Source of the DNA: Hemibagrus wyckioides
Lineage: Eukaryota; Chordata; Actinopteri; Siluriformes; Bagridae
Direction of reading: 5' to 3'
NCBI RefSeq assembly: GCF_019097595.1
Contig: NC_080735.1
Location: 13,083,417 to 13,147,416, forward strand
DNA length: 64,000 nt
The position numbers were made by a program, and so were the translations under genes. Shown here one piece after another: positions 38,077 to 49,602 of this stretch. The notes under the pieces are model-generated. The model did no database searches and had not been told where the DNA came from. It was given only the letters and a program-made list of their open reading frames with translations. Position 1 is the stretch's first letter. Each line of letters starts with the position of its first letter.

Positions 38077-38400
38077 GTTCATTTATTCAGCATCATTGTC
38101 CGCTTTATCCATGTCAGTGTTGTGTTGGATCCAGAGCTTATCCCAGGAACACTGGAAGCGAGGCGTCAGGATGCGGCACCCATCCATCACAGGGCATCAT
38201 GAACACACATGATCACACTCTCACTCAAATCTAAAGGCAATTTAGAGTCAACAGACCACCAGACATGTTCTGGGAGAAAAGGAGGAAATAAGAAAACTCA
38301 GATTAAATCCCATGAGAGAAAATCTGCATAAAGTCCGAGCTCAGGATGGAACCTGGAGACTGGACATGTGAGGAGGCAACAGCGGCACTATGCCTACCTT
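38077..38400 (-). repeat. Decayed SINE copy, minus orientation (Mermaid/V-SINE-like)
   Basis: Read from the tail, it contains ccgctttatcc, gagcttatcccaggaacact, catccatcacagggcatcat and gcaatttagagtcaac, then a decayed tRNA-like head near 38370-38400. The order is the reverse complement of the plus-strand copies. Confidence 0.65.
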
Positions 38401-40439
38401 AACATATGTCTATTATTTCTTTATGGTATTTTAGTTAGAGAATAATCCACTTTCACAGACAGCATTTTATTCCTATGAGTGATTATAAGGCATTATGAAG
38501 TACAATTACTGCATATTTGGAATGTCCAACAACAAACATGTATTTGAGAGAAAAACAATATTGTAAATAATATTTTATTAGTAATCTAATACTGTTAGAG
38601 AAATCGCAACGCATCCCAGTTTCTCATGGGTAAGAGATTACCTCCCGGAGCCACTTTACCTTCTCTCATCCTCGCTCCCTTTTTTTCTTCCTTCTTTTCA
38701 TTCTTTTTGTTTTCTTTCTATTCTATTCTCTGCATGCCCACTTGGCTGTACCACCTTACAATCGCTGATCCTATTAGAAAATAGAAGAAAGAGAAGCAGC
38801 TTTGAAATCAATATTCTTTTCTATCCTTCTTGGCTTCTGCCACAATAAAAGTCAATAAAACTATCAGGAGGTACAACCTCTCAAGCCATGACTAAATATC
38901 GTTCTTGGTCGGCTGAGGTAGACTCCCGTGCCTGAAGACTCGTGGCAGCTTGTTTATGTAGTGAGATGGTCAGTGTTGATCTTCTGCTTCAGGAGACACT
39001 GAGGATTGTCCTGTAGTAAGAATAAACTTTGCCAAAATATTCATTTAATGAAAGGATCAGACACTCGATGGTTTCTAAAGGTTAGTGACAGGGTAAATGG
39101 TCCTATGGTCAATCCTTCCTTTCACTCCTTTCAGGTCCAAGAGTCCAATCAGTGACCTTGTTATAATCCATGGTTTAATTCGCATTTAGTGGAACTTCTG
39201 CTGGACTTGAAAATGTTCTGTAAAGAACACCGATATTTACAGCCTGCTGAACTTACTTCATTTATTGTTTTGTAACTGGTGAATATTCCAGAAAGATGCA
39301 GTGATGCAAGCTAATGATGCACTGAAGATCTGTTAAGACTTTCAGAAGTGGACCTCGGTTAGTTCCTCAGGGAGAAAATGCATGCAATAAGTAAATGATA
39401 CGATGTCTGACCCAAGCTACCGTATCAAACGCAGATCTGGGATCATGTTTTGCTTTTTATTCCAGTGTAAAAATGATCATGTAAGGTAGCTGATACTGTT
39501 TGAGTTTTATTAGCTCCATTAACTCACTCTAACATGTGTTCGTAGCATGCTGTGAGATGTCAGGAGTCTGTGCTGCACACGTCTGAAAGTGAGAAACTTT
39601 GTGTATTCGTGTATAAGCCACTGAATTTCCATCTTCATATCATTTCATTCGCTCAAATACCCAAGCAAAAAGGACTTCATCTTCAGAATAATCACCAGCT
39701 CTATCACAACGTAGAACAGATACTTCACTCACAACAATAGACTTGCTACCGTCAGACCAATGCGTCATATTATTTTCCTCTTCATCTTTTGGCAAATTTA
39801 CATATAGATCATATTAATATGTAATAAATACATCATACAAGATACTTCCAGCACGTACAGTTTATAAGCATGTAAATGAGCCACTACAACTTTCAAAGCA
39901 TCAGTTCACAGAGCCGTAAGTTCACCAGATTCATCACACAGCTGTCACAGTAACACACGGTACTCACTTTCCATCCTGCTGTGTGTCTATTAACGTCTGT
40001 CCTCTGTCTTTCTGCAGGTAAAGTCCACAAGAGTTTGCTGTACTTTCCTCGCCGTGATGGCTGATAAAACTCTTAAACGGCTCCTGGAAGTCGCAGTGTG
40101 TGAATGCGAGAGAGAAAAAAAAAACACAGAAAGGCTTCTCAGCCTCCGGCTTGACAGCATCCAGTGTCCATGTGAATCGCTCCCTCCCACATGTTCCCTC
40201 CTTCCCTCCTGTCTCTCCCTCTCCCTCCCTCCTTCTGTCCCTTCATCCCGAGATCTTTCTCTCACAGCAGCACTTGCATGGAGTATGTGCAGGACTTTCA
40301 GGTACCTCAGGTTCCTCCTTAGTCCTGAGAGAGAAGACAGATGTGTGGAAGCTCAGAATCACTCAATCTGAGAATGAGCTAGCAGTAGATAGAGATAGTG
40401 AGAAAAGAGAACGAAGGAGGGAGTGTACAAGCACAAGCA
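38401..40439. other. Non-coding DNA, nothing recognised
   Basis: Mostly unique sequence. A complex block near 38600-38900 may be regulatory. Overlapping open frames at 39990-40444 arise from a purine/pyrimidine-skewed stretch and have no recognisable product. Confidence 0.45.
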
Positions 40440-40770
40440 ACTGAGCAAGTCATCGTGTTGCTTTTTATCCACTCTGCTTGCCTGGTCGTCTCCATCTCTT
40501 CCCTTCCATAAAAGCATGAATAAATTATTACTCGTACAAAAGGTTGTGTATTGTATATGAATTACCAGGCATCTTAGTCAACAAAAGCCATTTTCATAAG
40601 AATCCCCCATTTCATTTCAGCTTCAATTTGATTACCAGCCAAAGAATAGAAGCCCTTTGGCCAACCCCCTGAAGGCTCTTTTCTATTTTCTCTTTTCTTT
40701 CTCTCCCTCTCTCTCTCCTTTTTATACACGCCTATTGAAAGGCTTTTATTGCCTTCCTTTCAATACACAA
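40440..40770. promoter_or_regulatory. Candidate conserved non-coding element
   Basis: A complex, repeat-poor block with ATGAATAAATTATTA and tatgaattacc homeodomain-like cores and GCCATTTT. No exon features. Regulatory identity is inference only. Confidence 0.27.
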
Positions 40771-40805
40771 ACAGGAAAAGACTTTTTAGAGTAAACCACA
40801 GATAT

Positions 40806-40831
<26 letters not shown>
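40806..40831. repeat. (GA)n microsatellite
   Basis: About 13 GA units. Confidence 0.9.
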
Positions 40832-40838
<7 letters not shown>

Positions 40839-41873
40839 ATTGCAGTGCTATTTTGCCCAGTAAACATAGGTAAGGATAGCACACAGTCAGCGCTCACTCT
40901 TGTTTTCTTCCTTTTCATCTTTTAAAACTGAAAAGCCTAGAAATTAATAACAGAATAGTAGAGGAAGAAAAAGAGAGAGCAGGTTGGTTGCAGTCTCGCA
41001 ACACAATGCAAGTGAAATCTAAATGATGGCAGGCCATAGAGTGGAGTGGAATGGAGCCTGGCATGGAGCACATGGAGTCTCAGTGGGGTGTGAGCAGTAG
41101 GGGATGGTGTATAGGAGACCTGTGCGTGGGGGGTGTATACACCTGATTGATCCCGTCTGGTGAAAAAAAAAATAATAAAGCCACCTTAATGGTTTCGGAG
41201 CACTACAATTATGCTGCCGGTCGCTTTTGTTAACCGTCCATGGTGACTTGTGGCCATTGAGAACATGGCCTATCGATGGCAGCCAGGTCTCTCTGGCTTT
41301 CAGCGGAACACAATGCAGTCTATTCTGTCTCTTACCCTGTATTCTGTCTGGTGCGCGAGCGATTATGAAACTGTGCATTAAAAGTGAATGTGGTCAGCTA
41401 AGTAACTGTAAAGAAGGGTTTGATGATGGAGAACTATAGACAGAGTAAGGGTTTTTATGTTAGTGCTGTTGAGACATGGAGGAGAGGATGAACAGGGAGG
41501 GAGATGGATCCAGGTAGTAATCCGAACTGCTGTGAAGCTGGAGCACAAAGTTTCTGGTTAGAAAGACAGATAACTTCTTTTGTGAGAGATGGGAGCGATG
41601 ATCAGGTCGTCAGGTTTTCTCCATCAACTGCGTTCAACAAAAAACAAGAAAACGCTTCCTGCAGGGAAAATAGTGAGTTTATGCACACACACACTCATGA
41701 CATACACATATACAGTATGTATGTAAGATTGTACAGTATATGGTATATAATACATTTATTTTTGCTAATTATTGATTTACAATCAAAAACATTTGGAGGA
41801 TGTCCTTAGCCAGAGCAATATTCAGGGTTTTTTGCAATTTTTCAACAAGTTACATTAAAAAAATAAGATAAAT

Positions 41874-41874
<1 letters not shown>
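40832..41874. other. Non-coding DNA
   Basis: Unique sequence. A block at about 41200-41390 is complex and may be a conserved element. No gene is supported. Confidence 0.45.

Positions 41875-41947
<73 letters not shown>
41875..41947. repeat. (GATA)n microsatellite, left half of a split array
   Basis: Perfect GATA units end at the TA (41946-41947) used as the Tc1 insertion site. The right half resumes at 43196. Confidence 0.97.
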
Positions 41948-43195
41948 CACTATATTGCCAAAAGTATTCGCTCACCTGCCTTGACTCGCATATAAACTTA
42001 AGTGACATCCCATTCCTAATCCATAGGGTTCAATATGACGTCGGTCCACCCTTTGCAGCTATAACAGCTTCAACTCTTCTGGGAAGTCTGTCCACAAGGT
42101 TTAGGAGTGTGTTTATGGGAATTTTTGACCATTCTTCCAGAAGCGCATTTGTGAGGTCACACACTGATGTTGGACGAGAAGGCCTGGCTCTCAGTCTCCG
42201 CTCTAATTCATCCCAAAGGTGTTCTATCGGGTTGAGGTCAGGACTCTGTGCAGGCCAGTCAAGTTCATCCACACCAGACTCTGTCATCCATGTCTTTATG
42301 GACCTTGCTTTGGTCACTGGTGCACAGTCATGTTGGAAGAGGAAGGGGCCAGCTCCAAACTGTTCCCACAAAGTTGGGAGCATGGAATTGTCCAAAATGT
42401 CTTGGTATGCTGAAGCCTTCAGAGTTCCTTTCACTGGAACTAAGGGGCCAAGCCCAGCTCCTGAAAAACAACCCCACACCATAATCCCCCCTCCACCAAA
42501 CTTTACACTTGGCACAATGCAGTCAGACAAGTACCGTTCTCCTGGCAACCGCCAAACCCAGACTCGTCCATCAGATTGCCAGATGGAGAAGCGTGATTCG
42601 TCACTCCAGAGAACGCGTCTCCACTGCTCTAGAGTCCAGTGGCGTCGTGCTTTACACCACTGTATCCGACGCTTTGCATTGCACTTGGTGATGTATGGCT
42701 TGGATGCAGCTGCTCGGCCATGGAAACCCATTCCATGAAGCTCTCTGCACACTGTTCTTGAGCTAATCTGAAGGCCACATGAAGTTTGGAGGTCTGTAGC
42801 GATTGACTCTGCAGAAAGTTGGCGACCTCTTCGCACTATGCGCCTCAGCATCCGCTGACCCCGCTCGATCAGTTTACGTGGCCTACCACTTCGTGGCTGA
42901 GTTGCTGTCGTTCCCAAACACTTCCACGTTCTTATAATACAGCTGACAGTTGACTGTGGAATATTTAGGAGCGAGGAAATTTCACGACTGGATTTGTTGC
43001 ACAGGTGGCATCCTATCACAGTTCCACGCTGGAATTCACTGAGCTCCTGAGAGCGACCCATTCCTTCACAAATGTTTGTAAAAACAGTCTGCATGCCTAG
43101 GTGCTTGATTTTATACACCTGTGGCCATGGAAGTGATTGGAACACCTGATTCTGATTATTTGGATTGGTGAGCGAATACTTTTGGCAATATAGTG
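41948..43195 (-). mobile_element. Full-length Tc1-like transposon (1248 bp) inserted in a GATA microsatellite
   Basis: The outer 29 bases are identical inverted repeats at 41948-41976 and 43167-43195, beginning CACTATATTGCCAAAAG. TA dinucleotides flank both ends (41946-41947 and 43196-43197), the Tc1 target duplication. The interior holds an uninterrupted transposase gene on the minus strand. The array outside both ends is the same GATA repeat, so the target site is clear. Perfect outer repeats and an intact gene suggest a young copy. Confidence 0.97.
42030..43094 (-). CDS. Tc1-like DD34E transposase, intact reading frame
   Basis: This encodes a cut-and-paste transposase that binds the element's inverted repeats and moves it into TA sites. 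From the ATG at 43094 it is 354 residues; an internal ATG at 43061 (MGRSQEL) gives 343 residues, closer to the usual Tc1 length of about 340, and may be the true start. Residues about 18-57 form the first paired-like helix-turn-helix. SGRPRKL (69-75) is the GRPR-like hook between the two DNA-binding subdomains. The catalytic triad is D165 (in LWSDESRF), D256 (in FQHDCAPV) and E291 (in NPIEHLWDE), with 34 residues between the last two, the DD34E signature. The glycine-rich box [11 protein letters not shown] is at 200-210. There is no stop or frameshift, so it may be functional. The open frame continues upstream through the inverted repeat and GATA array, which is not part of the gene. Confidence 0.93.
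   Translation of the reverse strand: MQTVFTNICEGMGRSQELSEFQRGTVIGCHLCNKSSREISSLLNIPQSTVSCIIRTWKCLGTTATQPRSGRPRKLIERGQRMLRRIVRRGRQLSAESIATDLQTSCGLQISSRTVCRELHGMGFHGRAAASKPYITKCNAKRRIQWCKARRHWTLEQWRRVLWSDESRFSIWQSDGRVWVWRLPGERYLSDCIVPSVKFGGGGIMVWGCFSGAGLGPLVPVKGTLKASAYQDILDNSMLPTLWEQFGAGPFLFQHDCAPVTKARSIKTWMTESGVDELDWPAQSPDLNPIEHLWDELERRLRARPSRPTSVCDLTNALLEEWSKIPINTLLNLVDRLPRRVEAVIAAKGGPTSY

Positions 43196-43269
<74 letters not shown>
43196..43269. repeat. (GATA)n microsatellite, right half of a split array
   Basis: The continuation of the GATA array beyond the Tc1 element. Confidence 0.97.
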
Positions 43270-43270
<1 letters not shown>

Positions 43271-43964
43271 AAATAAAAGGTTTTTGGATGAAATAGTCAT
43301 GAAACATCTGGAGGAGCACAAACAGGTCAGGGTCTAATGGTACTTTCAAGATTCCTGTGATGATTAGCTGGTAGAGAATTATTAGAGTTTATTTGAGTCC
43401 TTGGTGAAGAGGCAGTCCTTTAGTCTTGTTTGAAGACAGCCAGAGGAAGTTTATCCACTACCTTGGTGCCAGGTAAGACGGAGATTTTTTTCCCCAGTAA
43501 TTTAAATCAGGAAGCCAGTAAATGGAAAGCATTAATGGTGTGAGGTGGGAGAATTCAGGAGAGTCATGCAGCTAAATTCTGGATCAGTTGCAGGGGTCAG
43601 ATGGCATGCAGGGGAAAACACCTGCCAGGAGAGAGATCCAGTAGTCTTGAGATGCCAAAAGACTGAACAAGTGCCTCGGTGGATAGAAATGGATCCTCCT
43701 GATATTCCTCCATCAAAATTAGACTGCTTTCTACTAAGAATGCTCTCTGGTCACATTAACCTTGTGACCAAGTAGTGTTGGTCATTTGAATGCTTAGTAT
43801 AAAGAAAATACAGTTAAGAGAGGTTAGGTTATGTAGCTAAACTCTTTCCATGTTTCCTAACTTTCTGTACTGGGCCAATACTGAAGTTCCCAAAGATAGT
43901 TCCCTATGTCTATTTGTTTTTTTAAATGATCCTATTAAATAAAATTTATATTGAATAATGTGTG
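43270..43964. other. Non-coding DNA, nothing recognised
   Basis: Unique sequence without a supported gene. Confidence 0.45.
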
Positions 43965-44160
43965 TTATCCCATGTTTGCATGGGTTTTGTCCAGGTTCCC
44001 CAGTAAGCAGATTGGCTGTGTCGCTCGATGAATAAGTGTGTAAAATTGTGGGTGCATGGCGTCCTACCTGGCACCCAGCGTTCCTGGGATAGGCTCCGGA
44101 TACACCACAACCCTGACCAGGACAAATCGGATACTAAAGTTGAATGAATGTATGAATGTT
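43965..44160 (+). repeat. SINE fragment (Mermaid/V-SINE-like)
   Basis: It contains tgtttgcatgggttttg, tccaggttcccc, gcagattggctgtgtc, ttcctgggataggctccgga and tacaccacaaccctgacc in SINE order, with a GAATGAATG tail. Confidence 0.6.
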
Positions 44161-44929
44161 ATGTATTTTGGCTACACTGTAATACAAGCCATGTATACGA
44201 TTAACTAATACTGAGTAAAGCGGTTTTTGCAAGGATAGGGCATATAGTATATGATTTATATACACTTCCTGAACACTTTATTAGTAAAACTGTAACAATA
44301 ATAACAGGGCAGGGTCTCTGTTCACATACAAAACAAATCTTTATGGCATGGATTCAACAAAATATTAGAAATATCCATGCATTCCCCACACCATTACACC
44401 ACCTCCACCAGCCTCAAGGTTTCATCGCACCGCAGCCACATGATTGGCTGATCAGATAACCGCATGCATGAGTAGATGTACAGGTTTTCTTACAGTGCTC
44501 CATGAGTAATGTAATACACATCCACAGAGGCATGGTTCATAAGCTAGCTCATGCTGGCTTTCCTTTCTAACGGACCATTAATTGGTGTTTCTAATGCATC
44601 TCTGGAAAAATCATTAAGCTTTTCTGTAGTAAGCAGGTTACAAAAGGAACCACTTTAGGAAACCAGGGATTTAATGATCCAGTAAACTCATGGGCAGGTT
44701 ACTTGTAATAAAGCAGTTCCCCAGGATGAATGAATACATTTACATTTGAAATAAATTTCAGAAACAGAACTGGGAGAATGGAGAGAGAGCACAGCAATGT
44801 AGCAGCAGAGGTGTAAGTGTAGATTCTTCTCCCTTATCCTTATCCATTCTCCAACTTCAACCATGAACAGTAGTTCTTTTAACCCAGAGGCTATCAGTCA
44901 AGCAGAATTCCCTTTTGTTCTCATCTCGA
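44161..44929. other. Non-coding DNA, nothing recognised
   Basis: Unique sequence without a supported gene or recognised repeat. Confidence 0.45.
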
Positions 44930-45320
44930 CAGAGACAGAAGTATAGGACACTAAAACCTCCTCCTTCCTGTTCTTGTTAAGGAAACCTGACCGAGGAGTT
45001 CGCCCTTATCGCAGAGGCTCGACGATAAATTAAGACGCTCTTTCTGCATGTTTTTTATGCGCCTTTGTACTCATGTACGAATATTAAACTCTAGACAAAG
45101 GTGAATGATACATTATTCATTCGTGGGCAAAGGCAGCAGCGGCCGTCTGAAAAGAGGCTGACATTTGAGCTTTTCACCAACATCTGCAAAATTACATGCT
45201 TCCCATTGTGAGTCAATGAGGGCTGGTCAGCGTCCATAAAAAGAATGAAATTGACTTGTCACCGCAATAAAGGCACGGTATATACATCCCAAATCCTCAG
45301 GTGTATATGTGTATTGGGGG
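44930..45320. promoter_or_regulatory. Candidate conserved non-coding element
   Basis: A complex, repeat-free block with several SOX-like ACAAAG/CTTTGT cores, TAAATTAA, and CATTATTCATTC. No exon signals. It is among the better enhancer candidates, but conservation is not tested. Confidence 0.3.
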
Positions 45321-45739
45321 GAGAGAAAGAGTGAGAGAATGAATAGGCTGTTGTCGTTCATTCTGTATGCTTATGAATAGGAACTAAGCTATCGGCAGGC
45401 CGGCTTTGACCGAACGCTGCTATTGTGAGGGGAATAAAGAAATAATTTTCTCTTTGAAGTTACAGACAGCTTTAGGATCAGCGTGTCTGTGCTGCAAATA
45501 GAAAGTGCACCAGTCAGAACTGTGTCCAGATCAGCTCTCATGCACACTTTCATGCCATGTGTACGTCTTAAACACTTCATCAGAACCGCTAACCCCGATG
45601 TTAAGAAGTGGAGCACCTATTCATGGTTCAGTGGTTACACCTCTTTTGTAGACCTACACCCCATTCTGAGTTTGTGAAAAGAAAAGAAGTCATTAATCTT
45701 TACTCATCTCACACAGTGTCTACCTGCAGCTGAAGCCAC

Positions 45740-46030
45740 CCAGCCAGACCCAATTAAGTGACAGCTAACATTTTCTTTCACTTTCTTGTTTTCCTTCGCC
45801 GCCACAGGCTTTGTCCTCATGTAAATGTCTTCAGAACGTCATTCTCTCCCCCAAATGTCACCATCGCCTCAGTGCCCATACAAAAAGAACCTGCCTTCTT
45901 CCCGCCTGGGCCATATCCAGCGATTAAAATCTCGCACAATGGCTTGCTATCCCTGAGGATCGCGTGTCTTTTGAATCTTTTGATTCTGCTCATTGTTTGT
46001 TATAATAGGCAGAAGGTGGATGTAGCAGTA
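45740..46030. promoter_or_regulatory. Candidate conserved non-coding element
   Basis: Complex sequence with an open frame at 45758-46033 that has no recognisable domain or start context. Regulatory or unique intergenic identity is more likely than coding. Confidence 0.22.
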
Positions 46031-46261
46031 TGAGTGAAAACACATCTTTTCACATTTCACATCCACACGCAAACAGTTGTCACACCTGCAACTAGGAAGA
46101 CAGAGAAATCAATGCTAATGCAGGTGCATGGAGAAAACTGTGGTATTAATGTATTACACAGTCCAGTACAGAATGTTTTCTGGTACAAACCAATACAAGA
46201 AGCTTTTTAAATCATTTCTGATTACATGGTAAACTGAAAGAGCTCATTTGCTCATAAAAAC

Positions 46262-46430
46262 GGGGGTTACTGTTGGCATGGAGTTTTGCATGTTCTCCCC
46301 ATGTCCTCATGGGTTTCCTCTGGGTTCTCCAGTTCATTCCCACTTGTCTGGAGCATGTCTGGATTGCTTCTTCTAAATTATCCCTAGATGTGAATGTGTG
46401 TGTCTTTGGTGTAATGCCATGGACAAAGAA
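46262..46430 (+). repeat. SINE fragment (Mermaid/V-SINE-like)
   Basis: It carries tttgcatgttctccccatg, catgggtttcctctggg, tctccagttcattcccac and gtgaatgtgtgtgtc in SINE order. Both ends are missing. Confidence 0.6.
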
Positions 46431-46517
46431 CAAATATGTAGACTGCTGTGTCCAAGTCAACATCAGATAACATGCTGGTCTCAAATATTATCGTTCTCCT
46501 GCATTTGCTGGCCTCTG

Positions 46518-46542
46518 TGTGTGTGTGTGTGTGTGTGTGTGT
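46518..46542. repeat. (GT)n microsatellite
   Basis: About 12 GT units. Confidence 0.9.
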
Positions 46543-47145
46543 ATTCTTCCAAACTAAAATCCACATGCAAACCATCTTGGCTCCACAGTTTCCACCTCAA
46601 ATCTGGATTAGCCACACACAATACCTAGCAAAGCAACAATAGAGGAATTAAGAAGAATTGCTTCAGGAAGGCTTATGCCAAGTAAATATTCTTGGGCAGA
46701 GCAAAAAGGTGCATGTGACAAAATGTGGTTTGGAACAAAAACCAACCAAATATTCAAAGCAGCCAGAAAAACTGATCACCGCTCATCGTCCTCGGTGTAC
46801 ATTTATTCAAATCTGATTTAAACACAGTGTGTGCTCTATTGAAGCTGATGCTATTAGTGCTACATGCTCTAGTGATGCTGGCCCTGAACAGTCAGGGGAT
46901 GACTTGGCTAAAGCTAAGCTAAAATGCTATGTACAGCTTCAGTTCAACAGGGTACATTTTTAACAGAATGGACAAATAATAGCTTTGGATAATTTAAAAG
47001 TTTTGGATAATTGGTTCAATCTTGGAGAACCAAAAGTCTCCAGGGCAACAAGGAATAGATATAGACTGCCAATCAAATGTGTTCAGACCTTTTTATGTCT
47101 CTATGACGCCGTTCCTCCTGTTAAGGATTCTTTACTTACTAAATA
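46543..47145. other. Non-coding DNA, nothing recognised
   Basis: Unique sequence with no supported gene. Confidence 0.45.
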
Positions 47146-47660
47146 CACTATCTGGCCAAAAGCTTAAGGACACCTGACCATCACACCCATATGCAGTTCT
47201 TCTCTAAACAACAATTGTCACAAAGTCAGAAGCACAAATTTGTCTACAATGCCTTTGTGTGCTGTAAATTTATATTTCCTTTCACTGGAACTAAACAGCA
47301 CCTGTTTCAGCATGAAGCAAGGTTCAGGGAAAATATTGTTCCCAAGGTTTAAGTAGACAAACTTGGGTGTCCTGATCAGAGCCATGAACTCAACTCCACT
47401 GGGGTGGTGGGTACTCATGTCGATAAGAGTCTAGGTTGGTGATCAGGTGATTTCAGCCCAACCCCGCCCCCCCTCCCTTAATGGATTTGTGATCATTTGT
47501 GGATGAGGACAAATCCACACAGTCATCCTTTCAACATTTAATGGAAAGTCTTCCCAGAAGTGTGGAGCTTATTATAACAGCAAAGCTGAGCTAAATCTAT
47601 AATGGGATGTCCAAAAAAAACTAAATCTATAACGGGATGTTCACAAAATGTGGCTGAATG
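47146..47660 (+). mobile_element. Truncated Tc1/mariner relic
   Basis: The left end follows a TA and reads CACTATCTGGCCAAAAGC, then gacacctgaccatcacaccc, a typical Tc1-type terminus in fish. The interior has decayed pieces of transposase DNA; near 47540-47600 it reads like the C-terminal ESLPRRVE-type region. The right inverted repeat is absent, replaced by a short duplication of 'ctaaatctata..gggatgt' at about 47590-47645. It cannot transpose. Confidence 0.75.
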
Positions 47661-49228
47661 TTCTAATCAGAGCCGTGTCTTATAGTGAAACACTGCATGG
47701 TTCTATACAGGAACTTCTTAAGGGGTCAAAAGACCTTTTAGGATCCCAGACTTACCTCTAAATGGACAGTATGGTGTATGAGACAATCCCAGGAGGTTAT
47801 TAGTCCGAAAGTTCCTGTTCCACTCGCACCAACAGCAGCAGTTACGATCCTGAATCAGAGAACTCAAATACTCCAATATGGGATTTCACTAAGCTAGTGC
47901 TATAACGGGAAAAGGGATGGTGATGCTAGGCTAGCTTTAATTTTGGCTAGACATTCCTTACCTTACTTACTTACTTCCCAACATTACTTTACTCCCATTA
48001 CTTCACTTACTATTTTCTTATCTACTTTATTTATGCTTTTTTGCCTACCTTAACTACTTTTTCTTACCAACACTACTTGCAAAAATTAACTTTAAATATT
48101 AGCTTAACTTCCTTTATTAACCAACCTCTTTTTCTGTTTCAAGATGTATATAATGATAGTTTTTTTGTTGAATGTATTCGGAGGAAGGGATTTTTGTGTA
48201 GTGTGGTAGAAGGCATCAACACAAAATGTCCATTTGACCAAGGTAATAAAGGATAAATAAGCAATGTTTTATTTAAATTCACATAATTTATCATATAGAT
48301 TAAAGTAGTCATAGAAAGGACAGACCAGAATGAATAGAAATGTAGTAGGAGAAGCCAAGAAAGTACGTACATTAGGAAGGAATTAATAGTCATATCATGA
48401 AAATGATTACACAGACGATGGAAGAGAATCGATGTTTGCAGTAGACATTTTCGTTTCATTTAAATACATAAATTAGACAGACGACATGTAAGAATGTTGA
48501 GTTGTCAGTTAGTAGAGCTGCATATTAAAAATATCTGTTGCATATGTACTTGTCTTTTAATTGGTCTTAGTACTGCAGAAAGAAATGCCAAGTACGTTTT
48601 GGAATTTCCAAATGAAATAAAAATAAAGGCACATCTGCAATTCTGAAATATAGCCTGATAGCCTTTTTTTGTACAAATTCATTAGCATAACCAATCAAAA
48701 AATAATACCTTAAAAAAAAAAAAGAAAAAAAAAAAAAAAAAGTCAATGACCAGGAAAAGGAGAAGGTCGTTTACAAATTTAGCCAAAAAAAAAAAAAATG
48801 GTTTTTAGAAAAATCAGTTTCCTCTGAATGTTTACAGTACTGTACCTGCTGTGTTTTCTTGTTGGAAATGCATCTGCTTTTTTTCACAGTGTTGCTACAG
48901 ATTACTAAGAAGATCTTGACGGAAAGATTTTCTTGATTCGAGGACTCCCTGAGACTCCCGGTTCACTGTCGAAACCGAGAACCGCTTGACATCGGAATAT
49001 TCGCAGAAACGGTACATGCTGGTACACGCTGTCAGTGGAAGTACAGAAAGGATGCGACGGCGATGACAGCAGTGAATAGGAAACTTCTTTTTTTTTTCCT
49101 AAGACAGGGTAACTCATACTTAGCAATAATTATATATTAGTATATTTTTCTTAAAACGTTTAAAAAAAAATAATTAAGGCAAACCCATAAGCTGTATTTG
49201 GCCACTTATTTTAGTATTTGCTCCTTGA
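47661..49228. other. Non-coding DNA; may include the distal arhgef7 3' UTR
   Basis: There are A-rich runs at 48711-48741 and 48786-48798. The complex stretch at 48895-49090 could be distal 3' UTR or intergenic. No gene is supported. Confidence 0.4.
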
Positions 49229-49234
49229 TTTATT
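49229..49234 (-). terminator. Candidate polyadenylation signal for arhgef7
   Basis: The minus strand reads AATAAA about 250 bases after the arhgef7 stop. It is the first canonical signal seen, but others lie further on and the real 3' end cannot be fixed without RNA data. Confidence 0.35.
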
Positions 49235-49479
49235 CTTGCAGTTCAGAGGCTATTTGGCAAAGACCAGCAAATTTGGCACTGGCAAATTTTAAGAGCCTTT
49301 AACTCAGCGATCGGATCCATTCCAGCCATCTCCATTACTTTCAGCTGAAAAAAAGGCTTTCTTGGTCCAAAGTTATGCCTAGTTCTTCAGCTGCATCATG
49401 CTGTTTTACAGTATTTTTCATTGTAATCCTCTGTCCGGGCCGGCATGGACCACATGCATAACAACATCTTCGTTGAACT

Positions 49480-49602
49480 TTACAGATTCGTTTCATCCCA
49501 TGAAGGGTCATTCATGTTCTTTAATACTTTCCTGACTATCTTCTCCAGCTCCTTCCTTGCTTTCTGTTCCTCCTCCAAACTGCTCTTCATCCTCTTGTTG
49601 TC
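49480..49602 (-). CDS. arhgef7: arhgef7 last exon: coiled coil and PDZ ligand
   Basis: It reads [20 protein letters not shown] then [20 protein letters not shown] and TAA at 49480-49482. It matches human beta-PIX almost exactly. The end is the PDZ-binding motif. The 3' UTR continues leftwards. Confidence 0.97.
   Translation of the reverse strand, partial: DNKRMKSSLEEEQKARKELEKIVRKVLKNMNDPSWDETNL

Noticed and set aside
39990..40444. Overlapping open frames on both strands
   Set aside because: They come from a purine/pyrimidine-skewed stretch and show no protein family features.
42109..42738. Plus-strand open frame of about 209 codons
   Set aside because: It is the antisense of the Tc1 transposase gene and has no independent protein similarity.
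43062..43349. N-terminal extension of the transposase through the inverted repeat and the GATA array
   Set aside because: The open frame is accidental; it begins outside the transposon and reads the microsatellite as SIYL repeats.
45758..46033. Plus-strand frame of about 91 codons
   Set aside because: No domain or gene context; it falls in a block that looks regulatory, and the composition is not convincing as protein.
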